From: JASLDZ01 sp038226305
Lineage (GTDB): Bacteria; Pseudomonadota; Alphaproteobacteria; Caulobacterales; Caulobacteraceae
Direction: 5' to 3'
DNA length: 27,961 bases
Assembly (NCBI GenBank): GCA_038226305.1
Contig: JBBRQN010000025.1
Span: 1-27,961 of the forward strand
In this document: one piece after another, positions 1 to 8,247 of the stretch
Layout: every line of letters begins with the position of its first letter
Position numbering within the stretch: position 1 is the stretch's first letter
Notes under the pieces: model-generated
Database searches by the model: none
Told to the model about the DNA's origin: nothing
Seen by the model: the letters and a program-made list of their open reading frames with translations, nothing else
Made by a program: the position numbers and the translations under genes

Positions 1-14
1 GGATCGCTATATCC

Positions 15-33
15 CCTCCCCCTGCGGGAGAGG
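15..33 (-). terminator. Hairpin just downstream of ugd
   Basis: An 8-bp inverted repeat with one mismatch (15-22 pairing with 26-33, 3-nt loop) lies 8 bases past the ugd stop on the minus strand. It could form a terminator-like stem, but there is no T-run. Short C-rich/G-rich hairpins of this look are also common dispersed intergenic repeats in GC-rich proteobacteria, so it could be one of those. No second copy was found in this window. Confidence 0.4.
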
Positions 34-41
34 TGTGTTGC

Positions 42-1355
42 CTACCCGCCGATCCCCCGCCCGATTCCGGCGTATTTGAACCCCCGGCGGCGCATCTCGT
101 CCGGCGGGTACACGTTGCGCAGGTCCACCATCACCGGGGTGCGCATCATCAGCTTGATGCGGTCGAGGTCGAGCGCGCGATAGCTGTCCCATTCGGTGAG
201 GATCACCAGCGCATCGCCGTCGGTGGCGCAGTCGTAGGGGCCTTCGCAGAAGATCACGTCCTTCAGGAGCTTCTCCGCTTCGTGGCGGCCTTCGGGGTCG
301 TGGGCCTTCACGGTGGCGCCCGCCGCCTGCAGGGCCGGGATCAGGTCGAGCGCCGGGCTGTCGCGCATGTCGTCGGTGTTGGGCTTGAAGGTCAGGCCCA
401 GGATCGACACGGTCTTGCCCTTCAGGTCGGTGCCCATCGTGGCCTGCACCCGCGCGGCGAGGCCCTTCTTGCGGGCGGCGTTCACCTCGACGGTGGTCTC
501 GACCAAGCGCGTGGGCACACCGGCCTGCTGGGCGGTGCGGACCAGCGCCAGGGTGTCCTTGGGGAAGCACGATCCCCCGTAGCCCGGGCCGGCGTGCAGG
601 AACTTCTTCCCGATACGGTTGTCGAGGCCGATGCCGCGGCTGACCTGCTGCACGTCGGCACCCACCGCCTCGCACAGGTCGGCCATCTCGTTGATGAAGG
701 TGATCTTCACCGCCAAAAAGGCGTTGGCGGCGTATTTGATGAGCTCAGACGTGCGCCGCGCGGTGAAGAGGATCGGCGTCTCGTTGATGAACAGTGGCCG
801 GTAAAGCTCGCGCATCACCTCCTGCGCACGGGGGTCTTCGGTGCCCACCACCACCCGGTCGGGGCGCTTGAAGTCGCTGATCGCGGCGCCTTCGCGCAGG
901 AACTCGGGGTTGGAGACCACGGCCACCTGCGCATCGGGCCGCACGCGCTTGAAGATGGCCTCGATCTCGTCGCCGGTGCCCACGGGCACGGTGGACTTGG
1001 TGACCACGCAGGTGAACCCGTCCACCAGCCCCGCCACTTCTTCCGCCGCGGCGTAGACGTAGGACAGGTCGGCATGGCCGTCGCCCCGGCGCGAAGGCGT
1101 GCCCACCGCGATGAACACCGCGTCTGCGGACCTAACCGCCTCGGCCGCATCGGTGCTGAAGAACAGGCGGCCCGCCTTGACGTTGGAAGCCACCAGAACG
1201 TCGAGCCCGGGCTCGTAGATCGGCATGACGCCGTTCTGCAGGCGCTCGATCTTGCCCACGTCCTTGTCGATGCAGGTGACCACATGGCCGAAGTCGGCGA
1301 AGCAGGCGCCCGAGACCAGGCCCACATAGCCCGTGCCGATCATCGCAACGCGCAT
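42..1355 (-). CDS. ugd: UDP-glucose 6-dehydrogenase
   Basis: Oxidises UDP-glucose to UDP-glucuronate with two NAD+, in the cytoplasm, supplying uronic acid units for exopolysaccharide, capsule or LPS. The 437-residue protein is full length for the family. The N-terminal Rossmann fold carries GTGYVG at residues 7-12 and YEPGL at 47-51. The substrate loop GYGGSCFPKD holds the catalytic cysteine, Cys263, and the C-terminal UDP-binding domain follows. The ATG at 1355 is preceded by AGGGG about 8 bases upstream, which supports this start. It is divergent from the glycosyltransferase at 1580 and shares a 224-base intergenic region with it. No truncation or unusual residue was seen. Identification is very secure; which polysaccharide it feeds is not shown by the sequence. 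Confidence 0.96.
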   Translation of the reverse strand: MRVAMIGTGYVGLVSGACFADFGHVVTCIDKDVGKIERLQNGVMPIYEPGLDVLVASNVKAGRLFFSTDAAEAVRSADAVFIAVGTPSRRGDGHADLSYVYAAAEEVAGLVDGFTCVVTKSTVPVGTGDEIEAIFKRVRPDAQVAVVSNPEFLREGAAISDFKRPDRVVVGTEDPRAQEVMRELYRPLFINETPILFTARRTSELIKYAANAFLAVKITFINEMADLCEAVGADVQQVSRGIGLDNRIGKKFLHAGPGYGGSCFPKDTLALVRTAQQAGVPTRLVETTVEVNAARKKGLAARVQATMGTDLKGKTVSILGLTFKPNTDDMRDSPALDLIPALQAAGATVKAHDPEGRHEAEKLLKDVIFCEGPYDCATDGDALVILTEWDSYRALDLDRIKLMMRTPVMVDLRNVYPPDEMRRRGFKYAGIGRGIGG

Positions 1356-1441
1356 CGAGACATCCCCTGCGGAAGCCCCCCCGCGAGCCCTCCGATCAGG
1401 GGGTTCGGTTAGCGCGCGCCGCCGCCGCTTGCAACGCGGCG

Positions 1442-1532
1442 GTTAACAAAGCTCCCCTGCAAGATGATTCTCACAGTTGTTCACACCCCTGACAGTTGAT
1501 CTGGAGAGTTCTTGTTAACGCCGTCAGTTAAC
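1442..1532. promoter_or_regulatory. Intergenic GTTAAC cluster, possible operator
   Basis: The palindrome GTTAAC occurs three times in the ugd/glycosyltransferase intergenic region, at 1442-1447, 1514-1519 and 1527-1532. The last two are direct repeats 13 bases apart (7-base spacer). AT-rich hexamers of this kind are rare in such GC-rich DNA. TTAAC is the half-site of the Caulobacterales cell-cycle regulator CtrA, but the standard site has TTAA-N7-TTAA, whereas here the TTAA cores are 9 bases apart. Binding is therefore only a hypothesis. No convincing sigma-70 promoter was identified in this region. Confidence 0.25.
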
Positions 1533-1579
1533 CGGGTTCCTTGCCGTAGTCTTCACGGCGTCTCGGTTACATCCTCCCC

Positions 1580-2575
1580 GTGTACCAAGAGCCGATCTCA
1601 TCCGCCTTCGAGGGCGATGCCGGTGTTCCGCCCGGACCGCCGCCCCTCGCGCGCTCGGCATCCCACAGCGTATCGCAGGCGGCCCGGGGCCGGTTCATCG
1701 ACAGCCGCTTTCCGTTCCGCCGCCAGCGCCGCCCGGAGGAGCGCATCCGCTGCCTGGGCGTCACCCTCGACTTCGTGAAGCCGCCGGAGGTGCTGCTCTA
1801 CCTGCGCCGCGCCGTGGCCGCGAAGAAGAGCGTGGTGATCGCCAACCACAATGCCCACAGCCTGCACCTCGTTCGCAGGAACCCCGAGCTGATGCGCTTC
1901 TTCGAGGCGGCAGACCTCGTGCAGGTCGACTCCATGCCGGTGATCCTGTGGAGCCTGCTTCTGGGTCGTCGCTCGCGCCGCTTCCACCGCTCGACCTACC
2001 TCGACTGGCGCGACGACTTCTGGCGCCTGGCGCAGGGCGAGGGCTGGCGCGTGTTCTACCTCGGCCATGAGCAGGGGGTGTCCGACCGGGCGGCGGAGCG
2101 CATCCGCGCCGAGTTCCCGGGCGTGATGCTGCAGGTCCACGACGGCTTCTTCGACGCCACCCCCGGCTGCGACGAGAACACGGCCGTGATCGACGAGATC
2201 AAGGCGTTCAGGGCCAACGTGCTGCTGGTCGGCATGGGCATGCCGCGGCAGGAGCTGTGGATCCATCGCAACCGCAAGGCCCTGCCGCCCTGCGCAATGC
2301 TGCCCGTGGGCGCCGCATTCGACTATGAGGCGGGCGTGCAGGTGAAGGCGCCGCGCTGGATGGGGCGCTTCGGCATCGAGTGGGCGTTCCGCCTGTTCAA
2401 GGATCCCCGCCGGATGGCCTCGCGCTATCTGATCGAGCCGTGGTCGCTCGTCGTGCCCCTGGCGGCCGACCTTCTGCAGCGCGTGGGCCAGGCTCGCTCC
2501 GACACGCAGCGGGCGGTCGAGATCGACCTGACCGACGCCATCGCGCGCCGCGGGGAATGGCGCGAGCGGGCCTGA
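1580..2575 (+). CDS. WecG/TagA/CpsF-family glycosyltransferase (GT26), HfsJ-like
   Basis: Likely transfers a sugar, typically N-acetylmannosaminuronate or N-acetylmannosamine in this family, onto a polyprenyl-diphosphate-linked acceptor at the inner membrane face during surface polysaccharide assembly. The 331-residue protein has the GT26 landmarks: NAHSL at residues 91-95, VDSMP around 116-120, GMGMPRQELW at 218-227, and the C-terminal PRWMGRFGIEWAFRL stretch with downstream arginines that binds membrane. Residues 1-55 look unstructured and Arg/Pro-rich. The start is GTG with no evident Shine-Dalgarno sequence; no in-frame alternative exists before the conserved domain. In Caulobacter a GT26 enzyme, HfsJ, acts in holdfast synthesis, so a holdfast-like role is possible but is inference. 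A strong stem-loop lies 36 bases after the stop. Confidence 0.88.
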   Translation: MYQEPISSAFEGDAGVPPGPPPLARSASHSVSQAARGRFIDSRFPFRRQRRPEERIRCLGVTLDFVKPPEVLLYLRRAVAAKKSVVIANHNAHSLHLVRRNPELMRFFEAADLVQVDSMPVILWSLLLGRRSRRFHRSTYLDWRDDFWRLAQGEGWRVFYLGHEQGVSDRAAERIRAEFPGVMLQVHDGFFDATPGCDENTAVIDEIKAFRANVLLVGMGMPRQELWIHRNRKALPPCAMLPVGAAFDYEAGVQVKAPRWMGRFGIEWAFRLFKDPRRMASRYLIEPWSLVVPLAADLLQRVGQARSDTQRAVEIDLTDAIARRGEWRERA

Positions 2576-2610
2576 CGCCTTCTCGTCGGCGCGATTCCGA
2601 TCGGTCAATT

Positions 2611-2642
2611 CGCCGCGCAATCCGCAGGCGAGCTGCGCGGCG
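2611..2642 (+). terminator. Stem-loop after the GT26 gene
   Basis: A perfect 9-bp GC-rich stem (2611-2619 with 2634-2642, 14-nt loop) lies 36 bases downstream of the glycosyltransferase stop. It has no following T-run, so it is a terminator-like hairpin rather than a textbook intrinsic terminator. It separates this gene from the lipoprotein gene. Confidence 0.45.
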
Positions 2643-2708
2643 CCCTCAGTGAAGACGTGCTAACGGCGACGCTGCACCTGAACCTCCCCGTTCTCGGAGC
2701 GCGAAGCC

Positions 2709-3341
2709 TTGCGTAACCTCACGGCCCTCTGGGCGATCGCCACCCTGGCCACATCCGGCCTCGGCGCCTGCGCACCCATGCAGGGATCGCCCGCGCCGTC
2801 CCTCACCAGCGGCTCGGCCTATGACGAGCCCGCGCCTTCGCCGGCGGCCTGCTCCGGCGGCGTCGCGCTGAGCGCCGGGGCGGCCGGTGCCGCAGCCAGC
2901 GGCTATGCCGCTTCCCGGCTGGCGCAGCCCGGTGGCGACAAGAAGAAGGGCAAGCCCTCGGTGTCTGCCGCCGACGCAGCCAAGGGGGCCAAGGCGCTTT
3001 CCGCCGCCGCTCCCACCCTGACGGTGGCGGGGGGTTCCGTGGCGGGCGGGTTCCTGGCGGCCAAGCTGGCGTGCCTCCTCACCCGGGCGGAGCAGCAGCA
3101 GGCGCAGGGCGCGGCGCTGCAGGCTGTGGAGGGTGGCATCGGCTCCCGCGTGGCGTGGCAGAGCACCACCCGCCCCGATGTCAGCGGCCGGTCCACCGTC
3201 ACCTCGCAGAGCAAGGACGACACGGGCGCCGTCTGTCGCCAGGTCACCACCGTCGTGATCGTCAAGGGCGAGGAGACCGCGGTCGACCAGCGCCTGTGCC
3301 GCGCCGCCGGAGCCACCGGCTTCGCGGTCGCCGAACAGTGA
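2709..3341 (+). CDS. Predicted lipoprotein with Gly/Ala-rich segments, unknown function
   Basis: A 210-residue exported protein. Residues 1-20 form a signal peptide ending in the lipobox Leu18-Gly19-Ala20-Cys21, so Cys21 should be lipidated and the protein anchored in an envelope membrane. Two small-residue-rich hydrophobic stretches (about 49-74 and 103-124) resemble glycine-zipper segments, separated by a Lys-rich linker. The C-terminal part (about 160-207) is strand-like with a cysteine pair, Cys176 and Cys197, loosely recalling the C-terminal domain of 17-kDa/RT0821-type surface antigens; that link is tentative. The start is TTG at 2709 with GGAG nine bases upstream. Its stop overlaps the GTG start of the next gene (GTGA), so the two are almost certainly co-translated. 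Confidence 0.75.
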   Translation: MRNLTALWAIATLATSGLGACAPMQGSPAPSLTSGSAYDEPAPSPAACSGGVALSAGAAGAAASGYAASRLAQPGGDKKKGKPSVSAADAAKGAKALSAAAPTLTVAGGSVAGGFLAAKLACLLTRAEQQQAQGAALQAVEGGIGSRVAWQSTTRPDVSGRSTVTSQSKDDTGAVCRQVTTVVIVKGEETAVDQRLCRAAGATGFAVAEQ

Positions 3342-4084
3342 GGCTGGGCCGCCCGGCCGTCGCCGGCCTGGCGCTGGCCTTCGCGACGACCGTCGCCACG
3401 GGTGTGCCCGCCCGGGCGCAGGACGGCCCGCGCGACCTCAACAACCCCACCTGCCCGCCGATGGCGACCATGCGGACGGGCCTGGCAAACACCCTGCAGT
3501 ACCGGCTGGAGCCCCATGACGGGCGGCGCATCCTGATCGCCGACGGCGGCATCGGCCTCTTCACCGCGCAGACGCTCGAGGCCGCGCTCAAGGCCAACGC
3601 CCCGGTGGACGAGCTGTGGCTTAACTCCCCGGGGGGCATCGCCGCCGAAGGGGTGGCGGCAGGCAAGCTGGTCCACAAGCTGGGAATCCCCACCCGCATC
3701 CCCGACACCGCCTGGTGCGCCAGCGCCTGCATGTTCATCTTCCTCGGCGGCTCGATCCGGCAGGTGGACCCGCAGGGCGTGTTCGCCGTGCACATGTTCA
3801 CCGAGGTGAAGGACGACCCCCGCCTGGCGGAGGCGATCCGCGACTCCTACCGCAACGGCGGCGTCGAACGCCTCACCGCCACCATCGCCAGGATCGAGCA
3901 GGACGCGGCGGAGATCTCCTCGGCGCAGAACGACTTCCTGATCCGGATGGGCGTCTCCCGCCGGCTCCTGACCGACTTCACCTATCGGCAGAAGTCTGTG
4001 CGGAACGACTCGGTGGACACCTCGACCCTGCGCTGCCTCAGTCAGGCCGAGATGCGCGACCTGAACGTGATCAACATCCGCTAG
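3338..4084 (+). CDS. Periplasmic ClpP-fold serine protease-like protein (COG3904 type)
   Basis: A 248-residue exported protein with a signal peptide ending ARA|Q near residue 27. It shows the ClpP/crotonase layout: LNSPGG at 95-100 as the oxyanion-hole strand, CASAC at 127-131 containing the candidate nucleophile Ser129, then AVHMF with candidate general base His152. The Ser-His spacing of 23 is close to that of ClpP. The acidic partner could be Asp199 but cannot be fixed by eye. Cys127 and Cys131 bracket Ser129 and could form a disulfide in the periplasm. The start is GTG at 3338, overlapping the TGA of the lipoprotein gene, which implies translational coupling. Upstream in-frame sequence is just the other gene read in a second frame. 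The fold assignment is good; substrate and partners are unknown. Confidence 0.78.
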   Translation: MRLGRPAVAGLALAFATTVATGVPARAQDGPRDLNNPTCPPMATMRTGLANTLQYRLEPHDGRRILIADGGIGLFTAQTLEAALKANAPVDELWLNSPGGIAAEGVAAGKLVHKLGIPTRIPDTAWCASACMFIFLGGSIRQVDPQGVFAVHMFTEVKDDPRLAEAIRDSYRNGGVERLTATIARIEQDAAEISSAQNDFLIRMGVSRRLLTDFTYRQKSVRNDSVDTSTLRCLSQAEMRDLNVINIR

Positions 4085-4090
4085 TTTCAG

Positions 4091-4112
4091 CGCCGCCGGG
4101 CGGGTGGCGGCG
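4091..4112 (+). terminator. Stem-loop after the protease-like gene
   Basis: A 7-bp GC stem (4091-4097 with 4106-4112, 8-nt loop) starts 7 bases after the stop codon at 4084. No T-run follows. It is a plausible transcription-end or RNA-stabilising hairpin before ggt. A second, weaker 6-bp dyad (4129-4134 with 4155-4160) follows before the ggt ribosome binding site. Confidence 0.35.
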
Positions 4113-4187
4113 GCTCTGCTCGCGGCGGCCCTTACGCGGACCGGACGGCTCGCTTAAGGGTGATCGCTCCTCCCCGGAGCCTTCGCC

Positions 4188-5927
4188 TTGCCCGCATCCC
4201 TTTCCCGCCTCGCCCTTCTGGGCACCTGCGCCCTCCTCGCCGTCGGCGCGCCTGCGCAGGCGAAGGTCCGCAGCAAGGCGCCGGCGGTGCCCGTCACCTT
4301 CACCGATGGCGTGGCGGCGCATGCGATGGTGGCCGCGGCCGACCCCCGGGCGGTGCAGGCGGGTCTGAACGTGCTGGCCAAGGGCGGCACGGCGGCCGAT
4401 GCGGCCGTGGCCGTGCAGGCGGTGCTGGGGCTGGTGGAACCGCAGAGCTCGGGCCTCGGCGGCGGGGCCTTCCTGCTCTACCGCGACGCCGCCACGGGAA
4501 AGACGGTGGCTTACGACGGCCGCGAGGTCGCCCCCGCCGGTGCCACCGACAAGCTGTTCTACGGCGATGACGGCAAGCCGCTGGGCTTCCTTGCTGGGCT
4601 GATGTCCGGCCGCTCCACCGGCGTGCCCGGGGCGATCGCCATGCTGGCGATGGCGCAGAAGGCGCACGGCAAGCTTCTCTGGCGCGACCTCTTCACCGAG
4701 GCCGAGCGCCTGGCCGCCGAAGGCACGCCCGTGGGTCCGCGCCTGTCGCGTGCGCTGGTCGCACCCTACCCGCAGACCAAGACGCCTGACTCGAAGGCCT
4801 ATTTCACCAACGCCGCAGGGGCCCCCTACGCCAAGGGCGAGACGCTGAAGAACCCGGCCTACGCCGCCACCGTCCACGGGATCGCCGAGCGTGGCGTGGC
4901 CGGTCTCCTGCAGGGCCCCGTGGCCGAGCGGATCGTCGCCAAGGTGCACGAGGGGGCCAACCCCAGCACGCTGACGATGGCCGACCTCGCCGCCTACAAG
5001 CCCCTGCAGCGCGAGGCCCTGTGCCGCCCCTATCGCGCCTACACCGTCTGCGCCCCGCCCCCGCCCGCGGGCGGGGTTGGCGTGCTGGAGATCCTCGGCC
5101 TTCTGGAGCGCACCGACATCGCCTCGCGCGGACCGACGGACCCGCAGGCCTGGTACCTGTTCGCGCAAGCCAGCCGCCTCGCCTATGCCGACCGCGACCG
5201 CTACGTGGGCGACCCCGGCTTCACCACCGTGCCGGTGGAGGGGATGCTGGAAGCGTCCTACCTCGACGCCCGGGCCAGGCTGATCGCCCAGCCCCCCGCC
5301 CCCGGCGCGCCCCGGGCAGGCTCGCCCCGCGGCGCCCCGCCTGCCCTGGCCGCCGACCACACCGCCGAGCCTGGAGGCACCACAGACTTCGCCATCGTCG
5401 ACCGCTTCGGCAACGTGGCATCCATGACGACCACTGTGGAGAGCATCTTCGGCAACGGCCGCATGGTCGACGGCTTTTTCCTGAACAACCAGCTGACAGA
5501 CTTCAGCTTCACCCCGAACAACACCGACGGCAGCCCCGCCGCCAACGCCGTGGCCCCCGGCAAGCGGCCGCGCTCATCCATGAGCCCCGTGATCGTGCTG
5601 GACTCCAAGGGGCGGTTCTATGCGGCGCTGGGGTCGCCCGGCGGGAACTCCATCGTGGCCTATGTGGCCAAGGCGCTGGTGGGGCTGATCGACTGGAAGC
5701 TGCCCATGCAGGAAGCCACCGCCCTGCCCAACCTCGTCGCCCGGGGTGCCACCGTTTCGATGGAGACGAAGTTCGATCCGGCGATCGTCGCCTACCTCAA
5801 GGCCAAGGGCCTGCCCGTGGCGGCCGACCGCGGCGAGGACTCCGGCCTGCACGGCATCGTCAAACGCCCCACCCACCTCGAAGGCGGCGCCGACCCCCGC
5901 CGCGACGGCGTGGCCCGCGGGTACTGA
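4188..5927 (+). CDS. ggt: Gamma-glutamyltransferase (periplasmic)
   Basis: Cleaves the gamma-glutamyl bond of glutathione and related peptides, transferring it to water or amino acids; made as a precursor that self-cleaves into large and small subunits. The 579-residue protein starts with a signal peptide ending about AQA|K at residue 25. In the large subunit Arg112 in DGRE matches the glutamate-carboxylate-binding arginine. The autocatalytic site is Thr398 in PGGTTDFAIVD, which becomes the small-subunit N-terminus and nucleophile. NNQLTDFS (433-440), SSMSP (463-467) and GSPGG (482-486) complete the active site. The start is TTG at 4188 with GGAG eight bases upstream. A Pro/Ala-rich stretch (about 369-388) lies just before the processing site, where the family's flexible P-segment sits. 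The gene is convergent with the histidine kinase, 29 bases away. Confidence 0.95.
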   Translation: MPASLSRLALLGTCALLAVGAPAQAKVRSKAPAVPVTFTDGVAAHAMVAAADPRAVQAGLNVLAKGGTAADAAVAVQAVLGLVEPQSSGLGGGAFLLYRDAATGKTVAYDGREVAPAGATDKLFYGDDGKPLGFLAGLMSGRSTGVPGAIAMLAMAQKAHGKLLWRDLFTEAERLAAEGTPVGPRLSRALVAPYPQTKTPDSKAYFTNAAGAPYAKGETLKNPAYAATVHGIAERGVAGLLQGPVAERIVAKVHEGANPSTLTMADLAAYKPLQREALCRPYRAYTVCAPPPPAGGVGVLEILGLLERTDIASRGPTDPQAWYLFAQASRLAYADRDRYVGDPGFTTVPVEGMLEASYLDARARLIAQPPAPGAPRAGSPRGAPPALAADHTAEPGGTTDFAIVDRFGNVASMTTTVESIFGNGRMVDGFFLNNQLTDFSFTPNNTDGSPAANAVAPGKRPRSSMSPVIVLDSKGRFYAALGSPGGNSIVAYVAKALVGLIDWKLPMQEATALPNLVARGATVSMETKFDPAIVAYLKAKGLPVAADRGEDSGLHGIVKRPTHLEGGADPRRDGVARGY

Positions 5928-5956
5928 GCGTCCCACCAATTCCGCTCATCGCTCCC

Positions 5957-7345
5957 TCAGTCCGGGATCGTCAGCCGGAATTCGGTGCCCCCAGGGTCGG
6001 ACCGGTCGAGTTCGAGGTCGCCGCCGTGGGCGCGGGCGAGTTCGCGGGCGATGGCGAGACCGAGGCCCGATCCGTCCGGCGTGGCGGAGCTGGAGAACGG
6101 CTGGAACAGCCGGTCGCGCACCCGCGCGGGCAGGCCCGGGCCATCGTCGGCGATGCGGATCACCGCCAGGCCCGCGGCGTGCGAGGCCACGACCCGCACG
6201 ATGCCCCGCTCGCGACCCGCCTGCTCGATGGCCTGACGGGCGTTGCGGAACAGATTCACGAGGATGCGGTGCAACTGGTCGGCATCGGCGAAGGCCTCGG
6301 CGGAGGCGGGATCGTCCACCTCCAGCGTCACGGTCTCGTGGCTGAGCCCCGCATCCTCCGCCGCGGCCCGGGCCGCCGCTGCGACCGAAAGGGGCAGTCG
6401 TATCGGCGCAGGCTCCTCCGACCGGCCGTAGGCGAGGACGTTCTCGGTGAGCTTGGCGGCGCGGTCCAGCGCCCGTTCCAGCCTCGGCAGGGCCTGCGCC
6501 ACCTTGGGATCGGGGGAACTCGCCAGCCGGTCCGACGCCAGCCGGGCGGAGGTGAGCATGTTGCGCAGGTCGTGGTTGATCTTGGCCACCGCCTCGCCCA
6601 GCGCCGCGAGGCGGGCGCGGGACTGCAGGGCGGCCACGAGGTCTTCCTGCATGCGGTGTAGCTCCTCCTCCGCCCGGCCGATCTCGTCGCGGCGGTGGGA
6701 GAGGGTCAGGCGGGCGGCGGGGTCTTCCGGGCGGGCGCGGAACCGCTCCATCGCCTTGGTGATCCGCTGCATGGGCCGCACGAGAAAGCTGTTCAGCGCC
6801 AGATAGACCAGCACCCCCGCCACCAGCGACACGAACACCGCCGTCAGCATCTGGCGGCCGAGGTAGGCCCCCACGTCGCGGCGGAGCGGGGCCTCGGGCA
6901 CCACTATCTCCACGAAGTCGCCCGAGCGGAACTGCGGCCGGGCCACCACCCGCAGGGTCTCGGGCGCGCCCCAGCCGAGGGTGCGGACCACGGCGGCCAT
7001 GCGGTCGAAGGCGTTGCGGTCGCGCAGGTCCACCAGAAGCGGCGTGCGCGACAGGCGGGGAGCTGCCAGGAGCAGGCGGCGCACCCCATCGCTCTGGATC
7101 GAGACGGAGATCACCCCGGCCCCTGCGAGGAGCTGGTTGGTGACCTTCTCGGAAACCGCCCCCGCCGGGGCCGCCTCCACCGCCAGCGACGCCACTTCGG
7201 CCAGGCGCACGCGGTCAGTCAGCCAGCCCTCCTCATAGGCCGCCACGGAGGGGCCGAGGATCAGGAGCGTGCCCGCCATGACGAACAGGGCCGTGAGCAG
7301 CAGCAGGCGCGCGGAGAGGCCACCGGGCCAGCTGAACCGGCGCAT
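5957..7345 (-). CDS. Membrane sensor histidine kinase (orphan)
   Basis: A two-component sensor that autophosphorylates on histidine and passes phosphate to an unidentified regulator; none is adjacent. Using the ATG at 7345 it has 462 residues: transmembrane segment about 11-32, a periplasmic domain of about 130 residues, a second segment about 166-187, a HAMP linker, then the kinase core. The H-box INHDLRN holds His258; the N-box VNLFRNA lies near 363-369; DDGPGL (400-405) and GSGLGLAIA (425-433) form the ATP site. The ATG has GGAG nine bases upstream. An alternative GTG at 7435, five bases after the upstream gene's stop, would add 30 hydrophilic residues with less typical codon use; I prefer the ATG. 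Adjacency to the VTT gene on the same strand suggests co-transcription. The signal is unknown. Confidence 0.9.
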   Translation of the reverse strand: MRRFSWPGGLSARLLLLTALFVMAGTLLILGPSVAAYEEGWLTDRVRLAEVASLAVEAAPAGAVSEKVTNQLLAGAGVISVSIQSDGVRRLLLAAPRLSRTPLLVDLRDRNAFDRMAAVVRTLGWGAPETLRVVARPQFRSGDFVEIVVPEAPLRRDVGAYLGRQMLTAVFVSLVAGVLVYLALNSFLVRPMQRITKAMERFRARPEDPAARLTLSHRRDEIGRAEEELHRMQEDLVAALQSRARLAALGEAVAKINHDLRNMLTSARLASDRLASSPDPKVAQALPRLERALDRAAKLTENVLAYGRSEEPAPIRLPLSVAAAARAAAEDAGLSHETVTLEVDDPASAEAFADADQLHRILVNLFRNARQAIEQAGRERGIVRVVASHAAGLAVIRIADDGPGLPARVRDRLFQPFSSSATPDGSGLGLAIARELARAHGGDLELDRSDPGGTEFRLTIPD

Positions 7346-7440
7346 CCAGCCCCGCTCCGGCGCGCGGGCGACAGCCTGTCCGCCGTCATGGGCCCCGCGA
7401 TCCAGCTGCCCCTCCCGTGCTTCCCGTCCGGCCACCAGCC

Positions 7441-8247
7441 TTAAGCCTCTGTGGCGGAGGGCGCGAGGCGGCTCTTGCGCGCCTTCCAGGCCTTCCAGGC
7501 CAACGGAGTGGCGGCGAGCAGGAAGAGGGCGACGAGCGGCAGGAAGACCTGCGGCTGGATCACCTTGGACAGCTTGAGCGAGCCGTTGCGGCTGAGCACG
7601 CTGGTCAGCTCGTGGCCGATCCAGACGTAGACCAGGGTCGAGGGAGCGATGCCCGCGACCGTCGCGCCCACGTAGGTCAGAAAGGGAATCCGCACCGCCG
7701 CGGCCGCCACGTTCACGAGCGCGAAGGGCATGCCGGGGATCAGCCGCAGGCTCAGGAGGGCCAGGAAAGCGTTGCGGCGCACCCCCGCCTCCAGCCGGGC
7801 GCCGAGGCCGCCGCTGCCCGCCAGCCGGTCGCGCAGGGAGTGCCCCATCAGCCAGCGCGCCACGCCGTACATGGCCGTGGCCCCCAGGCTCGCCCCCGTG
7901 ACGGCCGCCGCCGTGCCCTCGACCACGCCGAAGAGATAGCCCCCCGAGAGGCTCATGATCAGCGCCCCCGGCAATGACAGGCTGACCACCAGGAAGTAGG
8001 CGACCATGTAGACCTCCACGCTCAGCACCGGGTGGGCGTGGATGTAGGCGGTCAGGGCCTCGCGCCGGTCGCGCAGGTCGTCCAGGGTGAGCCCGTGCCA
8101 GAAGGCGGCGGCCAGAAGGGCGATCAGCACCGCGGCCAGCGCCACGCCCAGCCCTATCCGCAGGCGCAGATCGGCCTTCTGCGGCCGCGTCTCCCGCTCG
8201 ATAAGCGGCGGCGGCGGTTGACAGTCGGGAGGTTCAGCCCTAACCAC
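7441..8247 (-). CDS. TVP38/TMEM64 (VTT/DedA-like) inner-membrane protein
   Basis: A 268-residue polytopic membrane protein of the VTT domain superfamily, whose members include DedA flippases and scramblases. Family members are linked to lipid carrier or phospholipid transport and envelope integrity; the substrate here is not visible. One transmembrane helix occupies about 32-49. The VTT core follows, with a re-entrant SLPGALIMSLSGGYLFG stretch (about 91-107) and the second conserved motif RLIPGMPFALVN (about 167-178); a last helix lies near 236-252. The GTG start at 8247 has a GAGGG-type ribosome binding site close upstream. The tail is basic and should be cytoplasmic. It is divergent from rpmH, and its stop lies five bases before the longest possible start of the histidine kinase, so the two probably form an operon. 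Confidence 0.87.
   Translation of the reverse strand: MVRAEPPDCQPPPPLIERETRPQKADLRLRIGLGVALAAVLIALLAAAFWHGLTLDDLRDRREALTAYIHAHPVLSVEVYMVAYFLVVSLSLPGALIMSLSGGYLFGVVEGTAAAVTGASLGATAMYGVARWLMGHSLRDRLAGSGGLGARLEAGVRRNAFLALLSLRLIPGMPFALVNVAAAAVRIPFLTYVGATVAGIAPSTLVYVWIGHELTSVLSRNGSLKLSKVIQPQVFLPLVALFLLAATPLAWKAWKARKSRLAPSATEA

Noticed and set aside
33..1412. A 459-residue plus-strand frame over ugd
   Set aside because: Antisense shadow of ugd; composition is low-complexity His/Val/Gly/Leu.
1514..1532. Canonical CtrA binding site
   Set aside because: The TTAA cores are 9 bases apart rather than the 7 of the consensus, so it is kept only as a possible operator.
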